Source: Chaetomium olivaceum (lineage: Eukaryota; Ascomycota; Sordariomycetes; Sordariales; Chaetomiaceae). Taken from it: a stretch of DNA of 64,000 nt. The translations under genes were made by a program, and so were the position numbers. The stretch spans positions 62,001 through 126,000 of the forward strand of contig JAYWVB010000051.1 in assembly GCA_039881045.1 (NCBI GenBank). The letters are read 5' to 3'. Position 1 is the stretch's first letter, and each line of letters opens with the position of its first letter. Below, one piece after another: positions 22,699 to 32,817 of the stretch. The notes beneath the pieces were generated by a model. That model was not told the origin of the DNA. It ran no database searches and saw nothing but the letters and a program-made list of their open reading frames with translations.

Positions 22699-25134
22699 TC
22701 ACACCATCTGTGTTGTACAGTTCCCCAATAGTGACTTCTCATCGTCGATGAAATATGAGACACGATTGCGTCTTGTGAACCAGATCCAGCATGAGAGGAC
22801 AGCTGCAGTTATGACAACGGCCAGCCCAATATAGATCCCGATGTAGGGTGATACGAACCATTCCCCCTCTCCCGGCTTCCAGTTGAAGAAGGTCATGGAG
22901 AAAACGGCCTGTTCGGGAGGTCAGCTTCGGAGTGCATGAGCATAAACAAATTTGGGATGACCCTACAGCCAGAAACGTGGCCGGAAGAAACACCATGGTG
23001 AGAAAAGCAATCGACCGCATCTGGTTCGAGTCCTCCCGCGTATCGCTCGCAATCTTGAGGTTCGCCTGCGTGTCCCGGTACCCGATCTGGCTCCATGACT
23101 GTGAAATCCGTTAGCATCAACCACATCACTCATATCACGCGACGCCCAAACAGCCACTGCATGAGCACTCACCAACTGCGCCGACAGCGCCATCCCCTCA
23201 ATCACCATCGAACACTCCCTCACATAGACCTCATACTCGGCCCTGATCTCACCCAACCGTTTGCGAATCCTTGCCCCCGTCTCCATCCCATTCACGTTCC
23301 TCACCCTATCTCCCATCATCATCCCCTCCCTCGCGGAACCAACAACCCCATCACAACCCAGCAGCACCCCCTCCATCTTCCTCACCTCCTCCCCCCACGC
23401 CATCAGCGCCATCCTCAACTGCCACACCTCAATCCACAAATCCACCGAATACATCTTCCCCGCCCCAACCCCAGCCCCAACCCCTCTCAAAGCAATCCCC
23501 CTCGAAGAAGAGCCTGAGGAGGAAGAAGAAGAAGAAGAAGGCGCCAACGCCGCCAACGCCCTAACCCTCCCCAACAGATGAAAAACACGGTCGCGCACCA
23601 GGTCAGCGTGGCGCGTGCGCTCCAGCTCGGCGACGATGCCCGTGAGGAGTAAAGGGTGGGCGAGGGCAGCGAAGGGCGCGCAAGCGAGGCGCGCGGTTAT
23701 GGTGGCGGTGTCGCGCGGGGTGCAGCCCAGGAGCAGGGCCGAGGTGAAGAAGCCCGCGGGTTGAGGTGTGGTGGTGGTGGTGGCGGTGGTGGTGGTGGTG
23801 AGTTTACTACCCGGGATGGAGGGCGTGGTAGGGGTGGTTGGGGTGGTAGGGGGGTGTGAGGGTTGGGATGAGGGTTGGGATGAGGGTTGGTGTTGGTGTT
23901 GATGTTGGGGGACTGAGTTGGGTGGGAGACGGAGGAGAGGGCGAGGTCGCCGGGGTACGTGGCTGTGGTGCGGAGGATGTGGACTGTGTGGTTGGGGTGG
24001 GTTGGTTAGCTGGGTGTACAGGATTCAGGTAGGAAGTGCTGAGGGGAGACAGAGTAGGGGGAAGGGCACAGACAGATGGCGTTTGTTGGGCTGTCGAGTT
24101 GGTCGATGCTCGTAAAGAAGGCCATGTTGTAACGGTTGACAACCCGCGCCGTGTCTCCGTGCAGAGGCAGGCAGGTCACAATCTTCTCAAAGCTCTCCCG
24201 GGAGAAAGGTAGGTACTCAAGAATCGCTGGGTTGTGTCGGATGCCGGGTTGCTCGGCGCGGGCGGCCAGACTGTCTTGGTGTTAACCATCTCGGCTGAGC
24301 TGGCTCTACTGTCCGGAGTCACTGAAACAAGACCACACGGGGGGGGACGTACATGACAGCTATTCCAGGTCTGCCCTTTGACCTCTGCTCAGTAACCTAG
24401 TAAGGTCTTCGATTTAGCCGTGCTCTTCGGTTCTTGCTCCGGCCCACACCATCAAATAATACCTCTTCGAGCCATCTTGACACATCCTGGTCTGTATCCA
24501 GCCAACATTCCGTTATGTCCTAGGGTCAAGTCAGCATTTGCTACCCAAAGGCGTCGTGAGACCATCAAATACCTCGTCACCTTCAAAACAGTGGACTGCT
24601 TTGCTCCTCCGCGGCTCATAGCAGTACAGATTGTCCAAATCTTCGTCAAAGAAGGCGGGGTTCTTAAGGGGCCTAAGTTGATAGGATCAGCATCACTGGT
24701 TTGCCACTGTCTGATGATATGTTTGACAGAGAGGTGGGGGGTTGCGTTGCTGGCGGAAGAGCTACCGTGCTCCCAGAAAACCATCAGGGGTAAGGGGGTA
24801 AACCGGAATACATTCAGATCTAACATACCAGTCCATCTTCACAATAACGACGCTCGGCGCGGCGTCCGAATCCAAACAGTGCAACGTATTGCTGGATGTT
24901 ATAAATGTAGATGTTTGCCAGAAATGACCCCCTTGGGCTCTCACCGAGGCATCTTCCATCCAGCATGCACAAGGCTTCGCGAGTGCAACCGTGGCGGGGT
25001 GCATCGTACTGCATCGTGGTTGGAGAAGCTGTACCAATAACGGCCGTCTGCACCCCTCCACAATATACGTTCTTGGGAGCATCCGTCCTGCACCTGCCGT
25101 GATGCCCGGTTATGGCACCGGAAGACGGCAACAT
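22699..25134 (-). CDS. C2: CorA-like two-TM membrane protein, paralogue of C1
   Basis: Multi-exon gene with an uncertain 5' end (an ATG lies at 25134). Blocks shared with C1 in the same order are: PSVVIVKMDW near 24830; YLPFSRESFEKIVTCLPLHG at about 24150-24210; GDLALSSVS at about 23950; HPLLLTGIVAELERTR at about 23630-23660; a helical region with MYSVDLWIEVWQLRMAL; SWSQIGYRDTQANLK; QMRSIAFLTMVFLPATFLA; AVFSMTFFNWKPG; and a last TM helix. Introns with GTGAGT...CACAG at about 23100-23170 and GTAGGG...AACAG before AVFSM sit at the positions used in C1. Like C1 it lacks a GMN motif. It carries a Pro/Thr/Gln-rich low-complexity insert (about 23765-23920) absent from C1, where the frame is hard to follow. 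It faces S3 head to head across about 300 bases. Confidence 0.62.
23765..23920. repeat. Low-complexity GGT/GGGTTGGGATGA repeats inside C2
   Basis: TGG/GGT triplet repeats (about 23768-23800) are followed by a G/T-rich stretch and copies of the 12-base unit GAGGGTTGGGAT (about 23859-23895), then GGTGTT repeats. On the coding strand they read as Thr, Pro, Gln and Ser-rich sequence within C2. The paralogue C1 has none of this. Confidence 0.75.
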
Positions 25135-25448
25135 GCATTATATCATTTGCTGGTGTTGCACCACGATATGCCGTGCTTACTTGGGCAAATTGATGCCCGA
25201 AGCAGTGAAGCCTTGCGTGCGGCTCTTCGGGACAGTGGAACATTCCTGAGGTCGCCGCCAGTACCTATATTAAGCGGGCTATTGGCTCCTTGGGAAGATA
25301 TTCGCCTTGGAGTAGGCCTTGGACACAAGCCACTGGGAACGCCCGGCATCCATTCTCACTTTTCTCATCACATCAGAAGACAATTCTTCACCGGTCAACC
25401 AGTCATCTTTCAACCATATTCCCAGGTGACAAGAATCATTCAGCCACC

Positions 25449-25793
25449 ATGGTGACGCAGATCATCCAGCTACGCTACAACGACCTGAAGTCTCTGGAGC
25501 ATGAGCTCATGAAGCTGTTCCCGAACGGGGACTTTGCGGTTGATGTATGTTGGAACCCCTCCGTTGAAAAAGTTAGAGCCACGCTAAGTTGTATCTTCCC
25601 ATGGTGTAGGTTCAGATGGGGGAGTTTATCCTGACCCTGCCTCAAAAGCTTTCCCAGGTAGGCCGTGCTTCTTCTCGTCACTCGTACACCCGCTCCTCGC
25701 TGATCATAATCTGCGCAGGCGCAAATCGATGACATCAACAGCAAGCAGCGGCACTATCAACGACCATTGCACCGGGGCCACAGAGAAAAGTGA
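25449..25793 (+). CDS. S3: small paired protein, family member 3
   Basis: Exons are 25449-25544, 25610-25657 and 25719-25793, all phase 0, encoding 72 residues. Splice sites are GTATGT/GTAG and GTAGGC/GCAG. The N-terminal helix (DLKSLEHELMKLFPNGDFAVD) runs into the 16-codon middle exon (VQMGEFILTLPQKLSQ), then a helix (AQIDDINSKQRHYQ) and a basic tail. Exon lengths and phases of the middle exon equal those of S2 and S4. There is no signal peptide or TM helix. It is divergent to C2, about 300 bases away, and its 3' end meets the HET gene's 3' end. It is the clearest member for defining the family core; biochemical role unknown. Confidence 0.78.
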
Positions 25794-25953
25794 TGGCGTA
25801 TCTATGAATAACCGGGATATTGATGGCAGATGGGGTACCTACATGTAGTTTTGCTCACATGGGCGGTGGAGCTGGGGTTTCAATGGCTGCAAACTTGCAT
25901 TGCAGACATGCTCAAGCCCCTGACCTTACATCTCTTCGATTCTCCTTCCACCT

Positions 25954-28163
25954 TCACCTGATCTTAATCTCCACACAGCTGTTCTCATCAAATACCTCAC
26001 CGTCCATGATGCCGTGAACGTAAGACTCTCCAACAAAGTCCGCCTTCCCGTCTTCTCTAGGTCGAAGAACAACGGGAAACCGACCACCCTTCAGAATGAC
26101 CAGCTGATCCCCTGGTTTGGCCGTCTTGGGCAAGAGACACAGCCACCCCTTCTCAGTAGAGCCGAGTCTGCGATCCTCGGCGTGAAATATATACTTTGAA
26201 AACTCACTGAAGTCATTCCACGTCGACTTGATATAACCAATCAACCCCGTGAGAACAAAGACACCCCCCACGCGGTCGACACGCCAACTCTTGAGCTTTT
26301 TGATGGGTGCGAGGTTGTCCAGCCAAGCGTTGAACATTTTGTTCGTTTCCGCTAGACCCCCGGGTGCCAGGGTGCCGGTGCTAAGCGTCTGGCAGAAAAC
26401 AGACATCGGGTCATCCCCCTCCTGAGTACCCGGGTTTGTCGGCTTGACGTCCGCCACGAACGCCTCCCAGTCGACGTACACGGCGTTCTTAAGAACTACA
26501 TACTCGACTCCTGCCCAACTTACGGCAGAGACGTGCTTGATCCAGTTCCAGGTCTTCCGAAATGAGCTTGATTCGCTCTCGGCTGCTGCTGCTGCTTTTT
26601 TGACTGCTTCTGAGGCCTCCTCCTCTTCCTCGACGTCACAGAACAGGTGTTTCTCGCCTTGCCCGAGACTGCGAGCGCCGACCCTGGTGATGGTGTCGAG
26701 AACCTGCCCTTCGAGTACCAGGGTTTGCCCGTCGTCTTCCCATCGGGGGTCCGTCTTCAGCCCTCGAGATGCGTGGGTGACGCGTCGGCTGCCTTTGGCG
26801 TCCTCCATCATGGGCTTCAGCAAGCTGCTGGCTGTTCTCCAGTCAGCGACCCAATGTGGCAGGGGTGTGCTTTTGCGTGGATAGCAGAAACCAAGCACGT
26901 CCAGATTTCGGGAGGTGGCTATCATGTGGCAGTGATGTCGGTGAAAACGGTTTCAGTCGTGATAGACTCGTCATAAGTGGGCCGGATATCAATATCTTCA
27001 ACGTTTCCGCACACTAAGCCGAGGATGCCGTAAACTTTGTCGCGCGGGTTGGTGGCAACTCGAACGCGGGTACGGTGGAGGTAGAAAAGGAGCTCGTCAG
27101 CCGGATTGTCAAAAGTAGGGGGAAAGCTTAGCGCCCTTGTAGCAAGGTGGTGTACGGCATAGGACGTGGGTGCGATGCCTAACTGGACGTTATTCCACAC
27201 GCCGTGCTGCTCAACAAACTCAAAGGCCTGGCAGGCAAGAGCCCAGTCGACTGTGTGGTGACCCGAGACCAGGCTCGCCCGCTTCGCCAGTACAATCTCT
27301 TGGGTACACCAGACTCGCGTGTACCAGTCATTCTGGAGGAAGACGAGGGCAATGCTGTCGTCTATTGCCAGCTCCTTGGCGACGGGATCGTCGAAGCCAC
27401 GGCCAAGACCGCAGTTCAGGCGGTGCTTGGGATCGCCGGCGGCATCGGCGAGTTCTCGGACCAACGCATAGCCTTTTTCCGTGTAGGAATTTCCATCCGA
27501 GTCCTTTTCTTCGAGGCCGAGCCAGACGACGACCTGTGATGCGTTGCGATATATGTCTCGCATGAGGGGGAGCTGGTGGGCTTTCTCGGCCTTGTCGACC
27601 TGGTTGATGCAGATGGCGTCAACCCAGAGGGTACGGCTCGCATCGGGGAGTCGGAGATGATAGAGAGCTTGCCATAAGCTGGCTCCGATTCGCATTGTCT
27701 TGCCGTTGAGCTGGATGGGGTTAACAGGAAGAGACGTGCCCCAAACATAGGAGAGAGCTTCGTAGCGGTTTGCGAATTGGTTCGGGGACTCATGCTGCAA
27801 AGTGCACTCGATGTCATCTTGGTCGGTTCCGGGGAGGATGGTGACGAGGCGGAATTCTGGGGGTTGGCCTTGGGGTGAGGATGTGGGTGGTAAGGGGTCG
27901 TACTGGAAGGGTTCGGCGATGTTGCGGTTTCCGAGGCGCTCGACGTTGTTAGCTGAGGCAGAACAGGTATAAGCACTACTTGGAATAGTAGGTAGGTTAC
28001 TTACGGGCGCTTTAGGTTCGGCCTTCGTAACCTCGACGCCGGTTCTGAGCTCCTCCTTGGTCTCCTTGTAGATTTGCTTGAGAGACTGCTTCAAGTCCAG
28101 TGAGCTCTCCTGGACTATCCCCTTGAGAGAACTGCCTATGAAGGAAAAGTAAGCGCGAGACAT
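25954..28163 (-). CDS. HET-domain (heterokaryon incompatibility type) protein
   Basis: The open frame from ATG 28163 encodes a coiled N-terminus, then the HET domain: RYEALSYVWG, LWVDAICINQVDKAEK, QLPLMRDIYRNASQVVVWLG, and WYTRVWCTQEIVLAKRA. These are the hallmark blocks, TIR-like in fold, found in fungal proteins that mediate cell death after fusion of unlike strains. The usual C-terminal region follows (ATNPRDKVYGILGLV, then SRNLDVLGFCYPR, LPHWVADW) in a second frame to 25954. The two frames meet in an ATGA overlap at 26922-26925 with no possible intron, so one base appears lost. Total about 735 residues. It lies between S3 and kinase K2, both parts of the paired modules. Confidence 0.85.
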
Positions 28164-29375
28164 GATGTCGTTGATGATGAGGTTTTCAGTGTTTGTAAAG
28201 ATGATGGTTGAGCGTAAGGTATTTATCTTGGGTTTATTTCGGAATTCATGATGCGTCGCTACCTGTAGATGTGACCCCGCTCCGCGATTTCATTGGGTGG
28301 ATAAAGACGAGAGACGGTCAGATGGCAGTCCAGAGACGGGCACAGGCTTTCTGCGTTCTCGGTTTGCTCCTTCGAGCATCGTTTTATGCCAAGCTCAGCC
28401 GCACGACATGGGTCACAACGTATCTGAGCAGGTGAAAGTTGCCAGCTCCGAGTCAATTCACGACTGGAAACTTCCTGTCTTTGCCACGGCGTGGCTCCTG
28501 GCCTCTGGAAGTTGGGTCACCTCGTGACCAGTGTGCAGTGCTACGCCCTGCCTCGCACCGTAGCGATCCATCTCCAACGGCAGGATGGAGTCTTTGTCTT
28601 GTTCCCCTTTCTTCTCTACACTACTGTAACCTATCAGATGCTACGAAATGCCCCGAGCGGTCCGACCCGTTAACACGACGAAGGTTGCTCAGTGGGGGTT
28701 GCTCAAGTGAACATTGGGCAAAGGGCACTGAGCAAGGTACGAGTTACCTCAAATGTCACCTCTAGATAGTCTAGTATATAGTCATTATTATTGTGCCTAC
28801 AATGTCAGGAAGAACTATTGTTCTTCACGCTAGTAATACATAGTTCCTTGAGTCACTACTCCCTGTGCCTCACTTCCCAGCCTTATTTTCTTTGTCTGCT
28901 GAGGTAGCGGCCTATAGTGAATAGTCCGTAGTGTACCCCGTCTGAGGGACTAGTTTTGACCCATAGTCTCTTGATCACACCGGCCCAAGGCGTTCAACCT
29001 TACGACTTGTCTTAACCCATTCTGGGTGCAGGTCGTAATAGTTAAGTGTAGGCGCGAGATATCAAAGCAAAGGCTAGATAGCAGAGGAAACATTCGCTTT
29101 CAAAAGACGGGGCCCAATTGGCCATTTTTCCGTACGGGACCAGCTCTGAGCTCCCTCGGCTTGAGTTAAAGTAGTTGTGCGTGCTGCGGCGCAGCCTACC
29201 AGAAATGGTTCTTAGGGTGAGCAAGCCTGAGAAAATCCTGACCCTATCCTGAGCCGAACGTGACTGGGCCAGGGTGAATGTCACGTAGGCGTGGGACGAA
29301 AAACAAAATTCTATGTGCCCAGATTCGTTGCACAAAACAGAAAAAGAAAAAGAAAAAAAAAGGCTTTGTATTCAA
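28164..29375. other. Intergenic region upstream of HET and downstream of K2
   Basis: No gene is supported. It contains the HET promoter and leader at the left end and an AG-rich purine tract (about 29340-29362) next to the K2 stop. Open frames are short and overlapping. Confidence 0.5.
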
Positions 29376-31605
29376 TCATTCCCAAGTCTGTGGGCTCCAA
29401 GTCCGTGGTGACCGCCTTGGTGAGTATCTGCTGCTTGGCCCCCCGTCAAGATGAGACGTGTGTCTCTCAATGCTAGGTGAGTTTGCGGTGTGCGGCGTTG
29501 CCCTGGGACGGGGAGAAGCCACCACTTGGTAGGATTGATCGGCAACCATTTCGTACAAAGCGTTGAGCGCTGCGCACACTTGGCCGCAATCTGCCCGGCC
29601 ATGTTCGCCCCGCGGTTCGACTACCAGCATGTTCTGCATGACGAAGTCTAGAAGATCGTGTATCGCTTTAGGGCAGGATGGATGACTATGCAGTTCATCA
29701 TTGACAAACTGTATGTTTTACAGTCAGTAGTCGTCTCGTTAAGCTTGGAATCAAGTGATCATGATCAGACTGGTGGGATTACCTGCACGACTCGGCCATT
29801 GACACGGGCGTGACTACGGCCTCTACTCCCCTCGGGCGGTCCTATCAGCTCGAAAAACTGATCGATATTCCAACCGTGGACAATAGGGTTGTTCATCACT
29901 TTGCGACGCTTCACGAACTCGTTGACCAAGCCCCAGCCGCCGAGGTACCATGCCGCAAACTCGAGCAGGGCGCAACCGAATGACCATATGTCGAAGGAGT
30001 TTGAGAGAACAGCGCCGTCCAGATCACATTCTGGCGGGCGGTACGTCATGCTAACGGAAATATTATCTTTGTTCAACAGGTACGATTTGGTTCCATCGCT
30101 GTGGAAGCGCGAGAGGCCAAAGTCGGTAATGACCAGCCTCCCTCGGTCTCCGGGATCACCCTGGTTTCGAAAAAGTAGGATGTTGGCAGGTTTTATGTCC
30201 CCGTGGCGGCCAAAGACCTTCTCGGTTCTGAAATCCCGGTTATCGTCATGGGTGCTGGGTTCGGTCTGCTCGTATAAGTGGATGCTCTGAAGACCACTGG
30301 CAAGCCCCCGACATTGGTCAAGCATCCACAGGAGATTGGGTTTATGAAGAGGAGACCCTGGGTTTGTATTTTTCCAGAACTCAACAAGGTCGTAATCAGC
30401 CCACGGAAGATGACGCAATATTCGTCTCCGTGCCGAAACGCCGCTTGGAGCGAGATCAAATGCGGATGAACGTTGCCACTGAAGCGGTTCAGGATCTCAA
30501 TCTCGTTTTCGAACTCCCTCCTAGTGTACCTGTAGGTAGTCGAAGCCCCGTTGCTAGACTCGTTTGGGACATGGCCTTTGAAGTGCTTTACGGCGAACAT
30601 GCCATGGCTTGCATTGGTGAGATCGAAAGTATGATGGGCTGGATGAATTTCGACCTTTGAAACGAAGCTATACCCTCCCTGGCGCGCCGACTCCATGTTC
30701 TTCTCGGTCCATGGAAGCACGACCGTCCCGGGCAGTTCGTAAAGCCAGGCGCTCTTCCGCTGGCCGCGGGCAAAGAAAGGGGCCAGCATGGGCCATTGCT
30801 TCTTCTCAAAGTCCTCGTGGTCGAGCGCTGACCAGTGGCTAAGGCAGGCCAGTGGTGTTCTAGGGTCATCTTCCAGCCTCATCTCAGGAGGCAAACCTGA
30901 ACTAGTCCCATTCACGGCGACCGCCTTCAGGGGGAGGTGTTTGTCGCAGATTTCTTCGTCGATGAAGAGGACTATGTCCCAGCCGCGTCTGAGCAGTACC
31001 AGGATGGCAAACATCCTGCGGTAACTCGACTCGGTGCCGTCCTCTAGTCGTACATGGGTGGCGCGTTTTGCGTAATCCCATATCTCCTTGTCTGTGAGCC
31101 GTCTGCCGAGTTTCTCAAGCTCGTGTCTGCCGTCAGTGATGACGGCTGCGATCTCCTCGGCTGTCATCAAGGCCTCGACCGAGCCTTTAGGGTAATACTG
31201 CGACTCTTTGGGTCGGCTGGACCAACAGCGGAGACTCATTAAACGGCTAGCCAAAGGTGCGCTGGGCGGTAGACTAGACAGCTTGACCTCAGGCCTGTGA
31301 GACCCGGTCGAGTATGCCTCATAGTAGTGTGCATAGCCCAGGTCGAATATCGTCATCCGCGATGCTTCGGTTTCAGCTTCGCTTGCCGCTGGGCGCTTGA
31401 CCGAGTGCCCAGGTCCATCGAGATCATCCTGAGACAGGTCTGTAGCGGTGCGCCCTTGGCCTCGGATGGCATCAAAATGCGGCCCTGGGTCATCGGAACC
31501 TCGCGCATTTGCAACATCAGACTGGGCGGCAGCTAACAGGTTTTGTAGGTATTGTGAGTTTTGTGACTGATCATCATTGCGTCTGTCGTGCTCGGTTGGC
31601 GGCAT
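29376..31605 (-). CDS. K2: fungal Ser/Thr protein kinase with N-terminal regulatory region
   Basis: ATG 31605, stop at 29376, about 715 residues, with a phase 0 intron at 29709-29782 (GTAATC/ACAG). The N-terminal half is a disordered lead, then a helical region (EIAAVITDGRHELEKL; YRRMFAILVLLRRGWDI; CDKHLPL; WPMLAPFF) ending VLPWTEKN, which precedes the kinase domain in this fungal family. The kinase domain shows GGYSFVSKV, the Lys of FAVKHF, the Glu of REFENEIEIL, HGDIKPANILLF, VITDFGLS and TYRPPECDL. The C-terminal exon (LHSHPSCPKAIHDLLDFV) is typical of the family too. A one-base frame change near 30404-30408 interrupts the hinge (YCVIF then PWADYDLVEFW). K1 shares the same architecture at lower identity. 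It faces S4 head to head across 720 bases. Confidence 0.85.
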
Positions 31606-32326
31606 CTGGGAGTAGGAGTAATTGGCGGTGATGAAGCTGTCTTGTAAGTCTTGTTCGTCTTGGGCGGCTAATAAGCGCTAATCAAGTCGCGTAGGGATGG
31701 AAAATTACCAGGTAAAGAGCCATAGGCGGTGGGTGGCCTCCGGGAATGTTTTTAGTCTCAACAAAAAGAAGTACTTTGTAGGTCTTGTGCTTCTAGAACC
31801 CCGTCAAACAACTTCCTCAGCTATCCAACAGAGCCTCATCGTTCAGAACCCCCAATAAATGCACGACGGAATGCCCGACATGCGACGGACATCGTTTTCA
31901 TGCAGCTACCGGCCAATCGCCGGCCCAGTCACACAGGGACGTCATGCAGGGAGGGTGGCCGCAACGAGTGCAGGCAAGCTTAGCCTGACACGGGCGGGTT
32001 GGCAACTCAGGGGTGGCAAGGCTCTGAGTTTAATGATTATAACTGGTGCGGCACTGAGTCTGCCTTGCCAGCCACAAGTCCTTCACCGAGCAATGTTTTC
32101 AATTGGAGGCTCGGTCAATTCTGTCCCACGCGCCTGATGCATTCGAAGTAGTACAGGTCACTGGTGTGGCAACCTGGTCGATTTACCCAAGGCAATTTAT
32201 TATCATAAAACTCGAAGGAAACCCCAGTCGGCGTCTCACCTAACGACAAAGCAGAAGCAGAAGCAAAGGCCACCATACTACAGAACAACACCTCGAATTT
32301 TACCATCTTTTTACACACGAGCCTCA

Positions 32327-32817
32327 ATGTCCAGCCAAATCCTCCAGATCACCAATCAAAACAGCGGAACAATAGCCCTGAGCCCAGACGAAAAGGGATT
32401 TGCCAGCGTGCATGAAATCCCAAGCCAGTGCATTAGAGCAGGACAGCTGAACAGACTGCTCCGGTCCATGTTCCCAGCGGGTGGATATAACGTCGATGTA
32501 TGAGAACGCACCTCCAAATACCCCTTGTATCGGTGGTGGTACTGACAACTCTCTTCTTCCACAGGTAGACCAGGATGTCTACAAGATCCGTACCCCAGGA
32601 CCCATCCCTCAGGTACAGAATTGCACTGCCCCCCGCCCCCAAAATTCACTTTACTTCAGGACTTCCTGGTTCTAATCGGATCATAGCTCAACATCCCAAA
32701 TTTCAGAAGATGGTGAAGCTGCTCAAGCAGCCCCGTGTGCGGGACCAATTTGGTTCGAATCCTAACTGGAGAAAGGAAATATCTCTTTTCTTTTGCAAAC
32801 GAGCATTCTACAGGTAA
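32327..32817 (+). CDS. S4: small paired protein, family member 4
   Basis: Exons are 32327-32497, 32565-32612 and 32707-32817, all phase 0, giving 109 residues. The N-terminal extension of about 35 residues is followed by the core QLNRLLRSMFPAGGYNVD, the 16-codon middle exon VDQDVYKIRTPGPIPQ, and a basic C-terminal region starting with helix KMVKLLKQPRVRDQF. Splice sites are GTATGA/ACAG and GTACAG/TTCAG with a CTCAAC branch-like site. The middle exon has exactly the 48 bases seen in S2 and S3. The third exon is longer than in S2/S3 and could hold a further intron (a GTAACA donor overlaps the stop), so the C-terminus is less sure. It is divergent to kinase K2. Confidence 0.68.

Noticed and set aside
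27953..28004. Possible intron (GTAAGT...CTCAG, 52 bases) in the HET gene N-terminus
   Set aside because: Removing 52 bases shifts the frame, and the upstream frame needed then contains a stop just before the donor. The unspliced frame is open throughout.
2299..31605. Reading K1, HET and K2 as pseudogenes because of frameshifts
   Set aside because: DDB1, the TRP channel, the mannanase and the OYE gene show the same one-base breaks, so sequence error is the better explanation. All catalytic motifs of both kinases are intact.
32745..32775. GGTTCGAATCC, resembling a tRNA T-arm
   Set aside because: The flanks do not form a T-stem and no acceptor or anticodon stem can be built; it lies in the third exon of S4.
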